Made by a program: the position numbers and the translations under genes. Shown here piece by piece: positions 40,299-52,760 of a stretch of 64,000 nt of DNA. Numbering within the stretch: position 1 is the first letter of the stretch; each line of letters starts with the position of its first letter. The notes beneath the pieces were generated by a model. That model had not been told where the DNA came from and made no database searches. It saw only the letters and a program-made list of their open reading frames with translations. This stretch comes from Trichoplax adhaerens. Lineage: Eukaryota; Placozoa; Uniplacotomia; Trichoplacea; Trichoplacidae. The stretch is from NCBI RefSeq assembly GCF_000150275.1, contig NW_002060943.1, forward strand, positions 3,678,008 through 3,742,007, given 5' to 3'.

Positions 40299-43200
40299 AT
40301 GGGTCACATTAAAACATTCTTAAGAGTTAAACCGAGTAAAAATCCTTGTAAATACTTTGTCGCATCAGATCAGTCTATACGAGTTAGTTTACCCGAATCA
40401 TTTTTCTCCAATAAGTTTAATAAAAGTCAACATCAACGGATCATAAGTCATGAATTTCTTTACGATGGCGTTTTTGGACCTGATGCCTTACAAGATCAAA
40501 TTTTTGAAGCAGTGGCTATGCCTGTAGTGGACAGATTTCTTCAAGGCTATAACGGTACAATATTTGCATATGGTCAAACTGGTTCCGGTAAAACTCATAC
40601 CATCGATGGTAGCCAAAAATATTTTCAAGATAGAGGCATAATACCTCGTATCCTATCAGCAATTTATGGTAACATCAAGCAAATAGATAGCAAAGATATC
40701 TCTATCCACGTTACTTATATGGAGATATATAAGGAAGTAGGATATGATTTGCTCAATCCTGCAACAAAAGCTGGCTCTATGATTATTGAGTTGCCAAGGG
40801 TATGCTAAGAAATTATTATTTCGATTCAGTTTTAGTTTAGAAATATAAGTGCGAATATGGAAATAAATTTTAAGCTAATCTTTCTATTTTAGAACTATTT
40901 TCAAGCAAAATCTATTATGTTTTATAGCTATATATCCCTTCTAGTATCTTATTTTACACTTAATAGTTATTTCGTTAACTTCAATACATAACTACTGGAA
41001 GAGTATATGCAGACGTCTTATTTCATCGAAAGATTTTAGGCCATGTTCTGTAAGCGTTACTATCTGAAGTATAGTAAATAATGGCTAGATTTTTGCATTA
41101 GTATAGGCTAAGTTTGCTAACAAGCACAAGAAAGTATCACACGTTTCACAATTTGCTGTACTTGAAGTAATTTTAATCACTTTGAGTGACCGTTTATTAT
41201 AATTTATCGATTGGTCTTTTACTAGATATGTTCATATCGACTATAAGAAATTATCTAAATTTCAGAAGATTAAGCATAGCACATACAATACTACTTTATC
41301 AACCAGATTGCTGCAATCGACTATTTAAAATATCGAATCGTGACTTTATACTTAGTACAATAATTTATCATTTCTTAGTCTTCAGAGCTGTGTTCTCAAC
41401 GCAGATAATTTAGGCTACAGAATTACATTACTCTATTTTATTCTTCAGCCATAATATTATTTAGCAGAAATATTACGAAAATATGATTAGTATGCGCCAA
41501 TATTTTGATGATACTGCTATAGAATACCAATTTAGTTACTACGAGTTAAATGATAGTTACCTAATTAAAGTTATAATTTATCCTTCTTATATAGACTTAA
41601 GTTTCGCCAGTAAAAGAATTATATGAGCAATTTCATGACATTAATTACCATGGAACTTTGTTAGAACCTTGTGGAAAATAATTTTAGATCAATATTCAAC
41701 TGTATCGATAGCTTCTACATACTGTTTACCTAACAGTCCAAAATTTGGTCTACATAATTCACTGTTTCTTCAATGTTCACAGCTAGTGATTAGCAAATAT
41801 ATAGCTATATTTTAGGCTACTAGTACATGTTAGCTTTTAACATTTTACTCTTGTAACCTTACACCCTCGCGTGATAGTACTTCAAAATTATTCTTTATAT
41901 ATTTCGTTAAGACTGCAACCCACTAATTGTCCCGGCATTAATCAGTATATGTATCCATTTTGAACAGAGTTTTACCATGGTATTATCTTATTTAATCTTT
42001 ATTAACTTCCAGTTTATTTTTCTCATTTCCGGCTAGGTTCAAATATTAGATGGTGGAAGAGAAGGTGCACTTATCCGTAACTTATCTTCTCACTTAGCTT
42101 CAAACGAAAGAATTGCTCAAGATCTGATGTTCCAAGGCAGAGCTAATAAAAAAATTGCCGAAACGCCTATGAATCATAATTCATCTCGATCCCATACAAT
42201 ATTTACCATTATACAAACTACAACATCTCAGGATACCCCGACAATTACAAGGTCAGTAATTCTTGAGAAAGAAAATTGAATCTTTATTGAGTCCTAAGTA
42301 AAATACTTTTGTATTTAAGTATATTAATTAATACTAATGAAAGTAATGTAAGAAAATAACTTTGTTCTTTCGCTGATCGTTAAATTCATAGTTTAATTAT
42401 TATAGGAAATAAAATATCAAAATCAGATTAGTAATGTCTGCTTCATAAATCCTCTTTCGCTTTACGTTTTTAAATTAATGCCTTTACCTTCTTTCTGTTA
42501 GCTTATACTAATTGCTCCTATATACTACAGTAGTATTGAAAAATTGTAAACTAATCATCTTTAGTATAAATTTTTTATTTATAGCTGTAGATACTTTTGA
42601 CCTTAGAGTGATAGATTTGATGATAAAAGGTGTAGAATATTTTACAATAAAAGTATAGATAGCATTGTGCCGTGAGTACTAAGAGAGAAGTGGATTTTAT
42701 ATTTGAAACTTCTAAGGCTTGTTAATATAGATACATACAAATTAGGATCTTCTGTACTGGTACTTATAACAAATGGTAATGATTATGCTCGTTTTATAGA
42801 TTGAAATATCTTGTCTATAACTTTTTTCTCCTAGATCTAAACTTCATATTGTTGATTTGGCGGGGTCTGAAAGAGTTTCCAAATCAGGGCTATCGGGCAA
42901 ACATTTAGAAGAGGCTAAATTAATCAATCTTTCTCTATATTATCTTGAGCAAGTCATTATAGCACTACAAGAAGATATAAACTATGCAAGTAGACCCAAC
43001 ACCACATTAACTAATTCAAAAAAGAATCGTTGGTAAGATAAATAAATATACCTCATCTAAATTAAGGAATTTTTAAGTTTGACTTTATATCTACTAAGAT
43101 TGCCGATATTATCGAAATAACTCTATTTTCATGATTAAATGTTATTCTAGGCAAAGATCTAATAGCGCTAATACAGTCCGTTCTGGTAGTAGCTCAGTTA

Positions 43201-46200
43201 ACATATCTAAACATGTGCCTTATCGAAATTCTCTCTTGACTATGCTCTTGAAAGACAGCATAGGTGCTATAGAGTTTACATGACTACTACAATGATACAT
43301 ATTTGATTCCAATTTTAGAGTATCCTAATCTGTATACTTTGCAATTTATAAGGTGGTAATTGTTTAACATCCATGGTTGCTACCATATCAAGTGATATGC
43401 ATAATTTAATGGAAACTATGTCGACTTTTCGATTTTCACAACGTGTTGCTTGCATCGAAAATTATGCGAGGTAAAGACATTAGCTCTGATTTATCTCATT
43501 CATTGAGGAATAATGTAGACTACTGCTGTATAATTGGGCTTGTATTGAATATTATTTTAATCGAACGGTTGTTAATTGTAATGAATTAATACTGGTAGCT
43601 AAAGTACTTATAAATGGTGGATAATAATTTACAGAATATTCACTGAAGTAGTATTTACTCACTTCATTTTAATGAATTGCACCCTGATATTATATGACGA
43701 GGTAAAGAATTTCAGCTCTGTTTCCTTCCATTCCTTGACGAGTAATATAGTCTATTACCATAAAATGGGGCTACATATTGAACATTGCACGAATCGAACG
43801 GTTGTTGACTGTAATAAATTAGTTTCGATAGAAAGCGTTCTTCCAATCGATGCATAATAATTTACTCCGAATTCATAAAAGTAGTATTTATTTACTCCAT
43901 CTTATTGAAGTTATAATTACTTTTGCTGTACTGTATACTAAATGTCGCCAGTACTACATCCTAGATTTAATAGGTAGAGAATAGCATTCGTCCTGCGGAT
44001 AAGCGAAAGAGCTAGAAAGATAGAGTTTTATTCGCTTCGAACCGATACATAATTTACTTGACGGTCGTCAAAGTAGTATACACTTCATTTTATTAGAGTT
44101 ATAATTTCTTTTATTGTATGGTGGATGTTAGTAGTATTGTATCCTAGCTTTGACACGTAAACGATGGCGTTAGCCCTATAGATATGTATAAGAGCTAGAA
44201 AGATAGTTTTATTAGCATAAATTAAACACGAATTTCTTATATACCGCTATGTTGTTAAGATTTCATGTTTTGTAAAGTGATTAGTTATTACAAATGCATT
44301 TACGAGAAAATTTTAGTAATTTTAAGGGATGTTATTATAATTTTAGATAAAAATTGTTCATGAAAAGGCATTTCTTACTTGTTAATAATATAGACGAAAT
44401 AAAGAATTAAACGATAAAACTATTATTAAGAAACTAAAGGAGAGAATAGTTCAACTTGAAGCTCACTTAATTTCTGGTGAAAGTGAGGTAATGTAATTTA
44501 TGTTTTTCGTTTTACAATAATTGATCCATAGTATTAAACAGAAAATTAACATAACTAACTTTTATTTATAGCCATTGACGAGGTATTTTATGTATTAATT
44601 CTTATTATTAAATGATGATATTACCTAGAATGAACAAAAATTAGGAAATTCTAGTCGTAAGCTTGATCTAGTGGATAAAAGAGATTGTGCAGAAATCGTT
44701 CACGCTTTTATAGCCGGAAAAGTAAACGATCCAATTAAAGCAGGTAGAACCCTTTAATAACGCAAGTTTTAACACAGTATCTTGTAAAGTAGGATTTAAT
44801 GCCTGGTTTGTATCTTAATTAAATTTAAATTTTGGTATCTTCTAGGTGTAAATAGTATCGAAATGTTTAGAGAATGCTTCGTGATTTTTCGGGCTATTAT
44901 TACTCAGAACAACATCAACCCTGAAGGATTCGAAAGGACAGGACAATCGAATGGTAATTTTCATTTAGTTATTGCAAGATTTCGCGAAAGAAAGAGTTTT
45001 AATATAATTAATATTGTACGATGAACGAATTTCATTCTATTTCTCAGTTTTCTACTTGTATATAATCACTAGATTCCATTTGGTCACGGGAGAATGATCG
45101 CAAAAGGAATAAATCGACTCCATCGAGTAAATTTGTTACTATGAACGATAACCGACAATCTTATGATATAGACAATGATGATCAACAGCTTCGTTATCAT
45201 TATTTAGCCCATCAGAGCAATACTAGTAGTCCAAGTAAATTAGCAAATAGTCCGGTTAAACAAATCTATAATAGCAAATATCAGGGGTTTAACCGATCCG
45301 ATAATTTATTGAAATCACCATCCAAAAAGTATAAAAGAAGTAAAACTTCAACCAATTCCATGTCGTCATCGACCAAGTCTACTCCTGCAGTAAATAAAAG
45401 TGCTACCTTTATAACCAAAGAAGAGAGTAAAGTAAAACATCGAAAAAGCAAATCGACTTCTAATATCGCAATATCATCATTAACAAACGAGTCTAAAGAT
45501 AGGAAACTACCTGCTTCTCAAGGTCGTCAAGGAATGTTAAATCAGTCAAGGTACTTTTTGATAAAGTAGTGGATGGATTTCTACGGCTATAGAACATTAG
45601 TAATACACGCGTGTAATAGTTAGCACTGCATCATAGAAGATATTCATTGTAGATTTCATTTTCTATCATAATTTAGCTCTCAATATGATCCCCCAAATTC
45701 CATGAATAACGTAGAAAATGAAGGTTTATTACAACAGAAACGGTTATTTCGAGATGATGAAATTGGTCCAGTAATTCAAGAATTAACATTCATACAACAG
45801 GAATTGAGGTTGGTTGCTCTAACAATATTTTCTGCCGCTTGTAATAGAAAATAAATTTCATTATTCTAAAGTAGAGTATATCCTAAACTTCTTCTATCGT
45901 ATTGATCGTCGTGTTTGAATGGTCATGATAGACGAAATGCCTTAACACTTGAAGACCAGCTAGCAGAACAACATGCTGAAATATTAAGATTAAAGCGTCG
46001 TAATGTCAACAACGAAATTATTGCTCGAGAGAAATTAGTGGAGAAGCAAATAAAAAATAAACTGGTAAATAAAGGATCTATTATTTGAGCCATCAAAGCA
46101 AACGCAGAGTTGAAGTTATTTGTAGTCTCTATGCCATTTTATTAATATTATTCGATGATAGGGTAGTGAAGCACGATTTAAATATATCTTGGATTTTATA

Positions 46201-47724
46201 AATGATTTTACTAGGATCGCACCGAAGTTCGACTTTCTCAGGTATCGCAGCAGCTAAAGCAACTTCTTGTAAATAAAAGTTCTCATGATGATCCTGATTA
46301 TCGAACTCCAACCTCACATGGAACGATAATTTCACCAGAGTCTAGTATGAAACAGTATGGAATCTCTGTAAGACTACAGAATCCAAATAAAGCTAAGGAT
46401 CAATTAGCAGCACAAGCAAACAAAACACCAACATCAACGGAAGAAAGTTCAAGATATTCCCATGAAATGGTAAATAATTTCTTCTTAAATCAATTTAAGC
46501 TAGGATAGACCATGCTTCATTTTTTGCGTATTAAACATAATTTTATTCTCTTTCTAACGGATAGAAATTAAATTCAACGGAGACATTGAATGGAGATGAA
46601 AATCAACAAAAGTTAATAGCTAAGGAGGAATCAACCAGGCAAAAATTGTTAGCTTTTAAAGCTCAGTTACGTGATAATCGAAAAAATTCAACTAGCCGAA
46701 GTACATCAGCGCCTCGCGAATTTACTAAACAGTATGATATGAATACGAGTAGTGGCGTTCAATCGGCTCCAGGAAGTAGTTGGAATACGGATGTTGAAAA
46801 TAAGGCTGCATCGGATTCATTTTCCAAAGTTTTTACTATGCCAACCTATGGCCCAGCAGCTTTCGCTATGGATCCTACTAATAGTATCAAAACTCAGTCT
46901 TCTAATGCAAGTACATCCATTATGACCAACACTAGCAATGCCACAAGTAGCCCAGATTATGTCACGCCGACAAAGCCGATGGAATCCATGAAGGTACATA
47001 GATACACCAATGATATTCATCGTTATTATGACTATCTAGGACTAAAATATTGCATACCATATAGAGAAAAAAGAATTTAGGTTTTCTTTGATCTTATGGT
47101 GTACCATAAGAGAGAAATAGATGAAGCAGCAAGATATAAATGTTAATGTTATTTTTCAATATTAAATCTTAGCAACAACCGACGAAACCAACCTATGGAA
47201 AACGTGGTTATAATCCTAAAAGTGTATTTAGTATCTCCAATACCCTATCGGAATATCCTTCCACTCCAGAAAATGAAACGATAACATCACCTAATGTGGG
47301 CCTTCATCATCATAAAGCAGTTAATGAAAATCATTCCTTGGCAGAGTCTAGCTACCAGACTACTTCATCCAGCCAGATAGTCATGGACAGAAGGCAAAAA
47401 ATTGACACATCAACTGGCAAGCAAGAACAAACATCTCCAGTAGGCATTAATATTAGTCCAAAAATGTTTAAGAAATCAACGCCTTCGCATGCTAATATAC
47501 CTAAAAAGTCAATAATAGGCCCTGAAAAATTTACTGTACAAAGTATTAGTAATGATGTCATTGCTGATACAGAACGAGAAAATTCTTATTCGTCTGCAGT
47601 ACGAAAGCAAAAAGACCGAATTGCCAAGATTCGAGCTGCCATGAAGGCTGCAACGGTTATACAACGAGCTTGGAGGAGTTACAAACTTCGTCGTGGTAGA
47701 AAATTGCCTACTAAGCGAATATAA
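40299..47724 (+). CDS. KIF6: Kinesin-9 family motor (KIF6-like), complete, 14 exons
   Basis: Kinesin-9 motors act in motile cilia, at the central apparatus. Exons: 40299-40799, 42037-42251, 42835-43032, 43151-43263, 43353-43470, 44394-44487, 44629-44743, 44846-44953, 45073-45550, 45677-45808, 45932-46064, 46215-46469, 46565-46993, 47173-47724. They total 3441 nt and about 1146 aa with consistent phase. Motor landmarks: P-loop GQTGSGKT (92-99), switch I NHNSSRSH (213-220), switch II DLAGSE (246-251). [23 protein letters not shown] and [13 protein letters not shown] are closest to vertebrate KIF6. After the motor comes a short coiled segment, then a long Ser/Asn-rich low-complexity tail with short helical stretches. 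A final IQ-like motif ([18 protein letters not shown]) suggests calmodulin or a light chain. Oddities: a 41-residue loop-12 segment and an intron with tandem duplications. KIF6 versus KIF9 is inferred from motor motifs. Confidence 0.93.
43466..44110. repeat. Tandem duplications inside kinesin-9 intron 5
   Basis: A unit of about 230 bp starting at the real 5' splice site (GCGAGGTAAAGACATT, 43466) recurs from 43696 (GACGAGGTAAAGAATTTCAG). Both copies contain AATCGAACGGTTGTT and AGTAGTATTTA. A third, more decayed copy runs to about 44110. The second copy therefore carries a full duplicate of the donor motif. Confidence 0.8.
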
Positions 47725-47864
47725 TCATCGGCTCTCTCTCTCTCTAGCAAAGTTGAAATGGCACTCTCTTGCTTTCCAATAGCGCTAGATGCTTTCCCAG
47801 TTTGGACTACGTCCAGTCCGATGTTCATAGTGCCCTTTCTAATTCAGAATAACAAAGTAAATAT

Positions 47865-48575
47865 TATGTCTGCAACGCAAATGTAAAGATAGGCAGGAAT
47901 ACAGCAGAAGAAAAAAATCGAGCTATAATGAAGATTATGTCTGTTAAAGGAGAGATTGACCAAGTTGCTAATTTTATCGTGCTAAAAAACTTGTCTATAT
48001 TGTAACGCCATCATCATCTATTTCTCTAGAACTAGCTAATGTAAATTGATAGTTAAATGCTTTCATTTTGGTTGAGACCATATGATTTTTAGAACATAAT
48101 TCAGGCCCGTAGTGTTGAATTTTATGCCTATAATACAAATGTAAGATAGAAGGAAATAGAAGAAAAACGAATCGAGCTATAATGAAGATGATATCTGTTA
48201 AACGAGATTAACCAAGTTACCAATTTTATCCTTGTTCGACTACTTGTCTATATATCGTTGCAACGGAATCAAATCTCTTTCTACAACTAGCGAATATAAA
48301 TTTTCGCGTAAATCCATCGATTTTGTCTTATACGATATGACTTTTAGTGCTTAATGTAGGTGCATAGTTGTTGGAAATGTTATACTCAATATGACTATGG
48401 TAGCCAATGTAAATTTACGCGTAAATTCGTCAATTTGAAGGCACACAACATCATTTTTAGAGCGTAATATTGGTAGGTAGTTTTACAAAAGTTGAATAGA
48501 ACTAGCTAATGCAAATTTAGGCGTCAATTTGTAGATTTCAATTCACACAATCTGATTTTGGATACGTAAAATGCC
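47865..48575. repeat. Local tandem repeats downstream of kinesin-9
   Basis: A unit of about 245-255 bp is present twice: AATCGAGCTATAATGAAGAT near 47927 and again near 48171, each followed by CTGTTAAA and CAAGTT..CCAATTTTAT-like sequence. A 75-bp sub-motif (GCTAATGTAAATT.., then TTTTTAGARCATAAT-like) recurs four times to 48575. Confidence 0.75.
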
Positions 48576-49091
48576 GTCAAAATTTTATGTTCAATAGGTG
48601 GAATACCTTTATTATTTTCATTTGTGTGTGTGTATATAAATATGTTGATCAGCGGCAACCAGTTTTTTTCTAGTGGTTTGATAATTACAATTGCCGTGTA
48701 AATTGACTTAATATCATCTACTACGATATTGTTGGAAGTGATGGCCAATGTTACTACATCTGGAAACAATTTTTTATTTGGTTTTTCGAACGGTCTGAGA
48801 ATAAAAGATTTATTTGAAACTTGTATTCAAAGTTGATCTTCTTTAATTTGGCTTATAAAGAACTCTAGAATGCTTGTTAGCCTATAGTGAATGTCCATTT
48901 TGCATGATTTTACACTTTAACCTTGAAAATGATGCGGTTTTATTTCCATATCCATCCAGTTTGCAGGAAATGAATATTCTCTTTCGAAAACTTACACTTA
49001 ATCCTTTTCTGCCAATATCTGATCGTTTGCTAAGCCATAGGGAGATTCATAGTTTAGTATCTATATCTAGATGAGTCAGCGAATTATTAAC

Positions 49092-49360
49092 AGGAAAGGT
49101 GGAAATATTTGAATACCGTAGCCATTCCTGATCCAACTATTTTTGGAATGAAAAGTTGGAAGCTCGACGGAGAAAGTACTACAATTCACGTAGCCTACGA
49201 ATTTCAACGGGGCCGTCATGATAAGTTCTGTCCAGATAGTATTGAAAAGATTGATCGTTATACAGTTTTCTCTTTGGAAGGTTTAAGCTACTGCGGTGTG
49301 GGGAAGAAACGCATCTTCCTCTATGATTTTAATTTTCAAATGACATGCGTCTACCCTTAA
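49092..49360 (+). CDS. Possible terminal exon, unrecognised protein
   Basis: After an acceptor-like TTATTAACAG (ending 49101), a frame stays open for about 86 codons to TAA at 49358-49360, with a balanced protein-like composition: GMKSWKLDGESTTIHVAYEF, CPDSIEKIDRYTVFSLEG, KKRIFLYDF. There is no in-frame ATG before MKSW, so it could only be an internal or terminal exon, or a short protein starting there. A possible upstream partner frame runs through 48900-49070. I recognise no family, and the length alone is not significant in this much sequence. Confidence 0.25.
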
Positions 49361-49649
49361 AATATTCAGCTTTTTGAAAATTATGGTACTGTCTGTAGCC
49401 AATTTCAGTAGCAATCATGATCAATTTAAGGGTAATAAGATACTATTACTAAATAACGTTTGACTACCAAATTCTCTCATGAATTACACATAAGGATATC
49501 AAACTGTCTTATTAGTCTTGATAGAGACAGTTGAATCAATCTGCAATGCATTCTCTTGGAAGGTCACTTAAATATCTAATATCTCTGCACAAAGTGATAT
49601 GGATGCTTGTTGCTAACAGTACCAATTAATGCAATCATACGAAGTTTTA

Positions 49650-50600
49650 GCAAGAAATCCATGAGCAAATCTGCATCGAATAGTGTCTCTAGTAGAAGCA
49701 TACGTTTATGTAATTAAGCGAAACTTGAATGAGAAAAACAAGGGCAAATCTGTTTATTCTTTTGCATCTGTTACAAGTATTGGCTTAGGCGTATGCAATA
49801 AAATATAGTTTGAAGAAGAAAATCTATAGCAGATCTACCTATGCATTTCTTGTTCAAACCTCATTTTATTGCATACGCGTAAATCAATACTTATAGCAAA
49901 AACAAAACAAACGATATGTAGATTTGCCCTTTCATTTCTTGTTCAAGTTTCACTTTTTATTGCATAAGCGTAAATCAGTACTTTCAACAGAAACAAAATG
50001 ACTGGTAGATTTGCCTTGTATTTCTTAAGTTTCACTTTTTATTGCATATGCGTAAATCAATACTTTTGAACAGAAACAAAATGGCATCCAAATTTGCCCT
50101 TGCATTTCTTGTCTCAGCTTGACTTTATCGCATAAATCAGTGCTTCTACAAGCTCGAAACAAACCAAAATTAGATGTAGATACACCTGTTGATGGTTTGG
50201 CTCTGGTATTTGTTACTCAAACTTGACTTTATTGCATCAATCAGTGCTTCTACTAGAAATAAGATTGGATGCAGATTTGCCTATGGATATCTTGCTCAAA
50301 CTTCATTTGGCTACGTCAATCAATCAATACTTACTTCTACGGGGAACAAAACGGCCTGCAGATCTGCGTGTAACCTTGCATCTGGTATGAGTACTGATTG
50401 CTGCAATTAAGAAAAGTTTGAGCAAGAAATGCATGGGCAAATTTGCATGTCATCTTGTTTCTGGTAGAAGTGATGATACCGATTACGACAAGCAAGTTGG
50501 AACAAGAAATGTATAGGCAAATCTGCATCGAGTCTTGTTTCTGCTAGAAGTAATGATTGATGCATAAGTGAAGTTTGAAAGGGAAATCTAAATGTCATTC
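49650..50600. repeat. Mixed-orientation minisatellite, 80-130 bp units
   Basis: Units built from GAGCAAGAAATGCATGGGCA and CAAATCTGCAT run forward at 49650-49830, as reverse complement (TTTGCCCTTGCATTTCTTGT, then GCGTAAATCAATACTT) at 49835-50390, and forward again at 50405-50600. The unit shares the AGCAAGAAATGC..GGCAAATCTGCA core with the 78-bp array that follows. Confidence 0.85.
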
Positions 50601-50924
50601 ACGTCTCATTTTATGGATGGTAGTGAAGGTGGGATCAACAGTAACGTCCGACTCCTACAGTTTATCTAATCTTTAAGTCAAGATTGCAACAGAGCAGTAG
50701 GCAATGTGTCTTTGCGATCCAACTCTTACTATTACTGATGTCTGCTCTAGAACTACAGTAGGTAGAAAAGTGACCACTCAATATGCTTTGGACAAGGCAT
50801 TTTCATCGACTTTCCATGATTATGATTGAATGGCGACGAGTCGATCCTCTCATATTATCGACAGTAAGAGAATACTATCAAAGTCTATCAAAATTGCAGC
50901 AGTGGGATATGACTGTTGAGCAGT

Positions 50925-52760
50925 AAAGTTAGAACAAGAAATGCTGTGGCAAATCCGCGGGGAATTTATAACTGTTGAAAGTATGGATTTTACACGTAGG
51001 TAATCAAGTCAACAAGAAATGCTGTGGCCAATCTGCAGGGAATTTAATACCGTTGAAAGAATGGATTTTATACGTAGGTAATCAAAGCAACAAGAAGTGC
51101 AAGATCACATCTGTAGGGAATTTATTAGTGTTGAAAGTATGGATTTTACACTTAGGCAATCAAGGCAGCAAGAAATGCTCAGGCAAATCTGCAGGGAATT
51201 TGTTACTGTTGAAAGCATGGATTTTACTTGTAGGTAATCAGAGCAAGAAGAAATGCTCTGGCAAACCTGCAGGGGCTTTGTTACTGAATCAAAGCACCAA
51301 GAAATGCTCTAGCAAATCTGCAGGGAATTTGTTACTGTTGAAAGTAGGGATTTTACACGTAGGTAATCAGAGCAACAAGAAATGCTCTGGCAAATCTGCA
51401 GGGACTTTGTTACTGAATTAAAGCACCAAGAAATGCTCTAGCAAATCTGCAGGGAATTTGTTACTGTTGAAAGTAGGGATTTTACACGTAGGTAATCAGG
51501 GCCACAAGAAATGCTCTGGTATATCTGCAGGGAATTTGTTACTGTTGAAAGCATGGATTTTACACGTAGGTAATCAGAGCAAGAAGAAATGCTCTGGCAA
51601 ATTTGCAGGGACTTTGTTACTGAATTAAAGCACCAAGAAATGCTCTAGCCAATCTGCAGGGAATTTGTTACTGTTGAAAGTAGGGATTTTACATGTAGGT
51701 AATCAGAGCAACAAGAAATGCTGTGGCCAATCTGTAGGGAATTTGTTACTGTTGAAAGTATGGATTTTACATGTAGGTAATCAGAGCAACAAGAAATGCT
51801 CTGGCAAATCTGTAGGGAATTTGTTACTGTTGAAAGCATAGATTTCACACGTAGGTAATCAGAGCAACAAGAAATGCTGTGGCCAATCTGCAGGGAATTT
51901 GTTACTGTTGAAAGTATGGATTTTACACGTCGGTAATCAAAGCAACAAGAAGTGCAAGATCACATCTGTAGGGAATTTGTTACTGTTGAAAGTATGGATT
52001 TTACATGTCGGTAATCAGAGCAAGAAGAAGTGCAAGATCACATCTGTAGGGAATTTGTTACTGTTGAAAGTATGGATTTTACATGTAGGTAATCAGAGCA
52101 AGAAGAAGTGCAATGGCCAATCTGCAGGGAATTTGTTACTGTTGAAAGTATAAATTTTACATGTAGGTAATCAGAGCAAGAAGAAGTGCAATGGCCAATC
52201 TGCAGGGAATTTGTTACTGTTGAAAGTATAAATTTTACATGTAGGTAATCAGAGCAAGAAGAAGTGCAATGGCCAATCTGCAGGGAATTTGTTACTGTTG
52301 AAAGTATAAATTTTACATGTAGGTAATCAGAGCAAGAAGAAGTGCAATGGCCAATCTGCAGGGAATTTGTTACTGTTGAAAGTATAAATTTTACATGTAG
52401 GTAATCAGAGCAAGAAGAAGTGCAATGGCCAATCTGCAGGGAATTTGTTACTGTTGAAAGTATAAATTTTACATGTAGGTAATCAGAGTAAGAAGAAGTG
52501 CAATGGCCAATCTGCAGGGAATTTGTTACTGTTGAAAGTATAAATTTTACATGTAGGTAATCAGAGTAAGAAGAAGTGCAATGGCCAATCTGCAGGGAAT
52601 TTGTTACTGTTGAAAGTATAAATTTTACATGTAGGTAATCAGAGCAAGAAGAAGTGCAATGGCCAATCTGCAGGGAATTTGTTACTGTTGAAAGTATAAA
52701 ATTTACATGTAAGTAATCAAAGCAAGAAGAAGTGCAATGGCCAATCTGCATGCCCTGTTG
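50925..52760. repeat. 78-82 bp tandem array, about two dozen copies
   Basis: The unit reads CCAATCTGCAGGGAATTTG, TTACTGTTGAAAGTATAAAT, TTTACATGTAGGTAATCAGA, GCAAGAAGAAGTGCAATGG. Copies from about 52100 to 52720 are almost identical with an exact 78-bp period (CTGCAGGG at 52200, 52278, 52356 and so on). Copies on the left are more variable, some with shortened units. Because 78 is divisible by three, frames stay open on both strands (52038-52751 minus, 50975-51421 and 51899-52153 plus). I treat these as repeat artefacts. Confidence 0.95.

Noticed and set aside
52038-52751. 237-codon minus-strand open frame
   Set aside because: It consists wholly of the 78-bp tandem repeat, whose period is divisible by three. 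There is no splice context, and it is equally open on the other strand.
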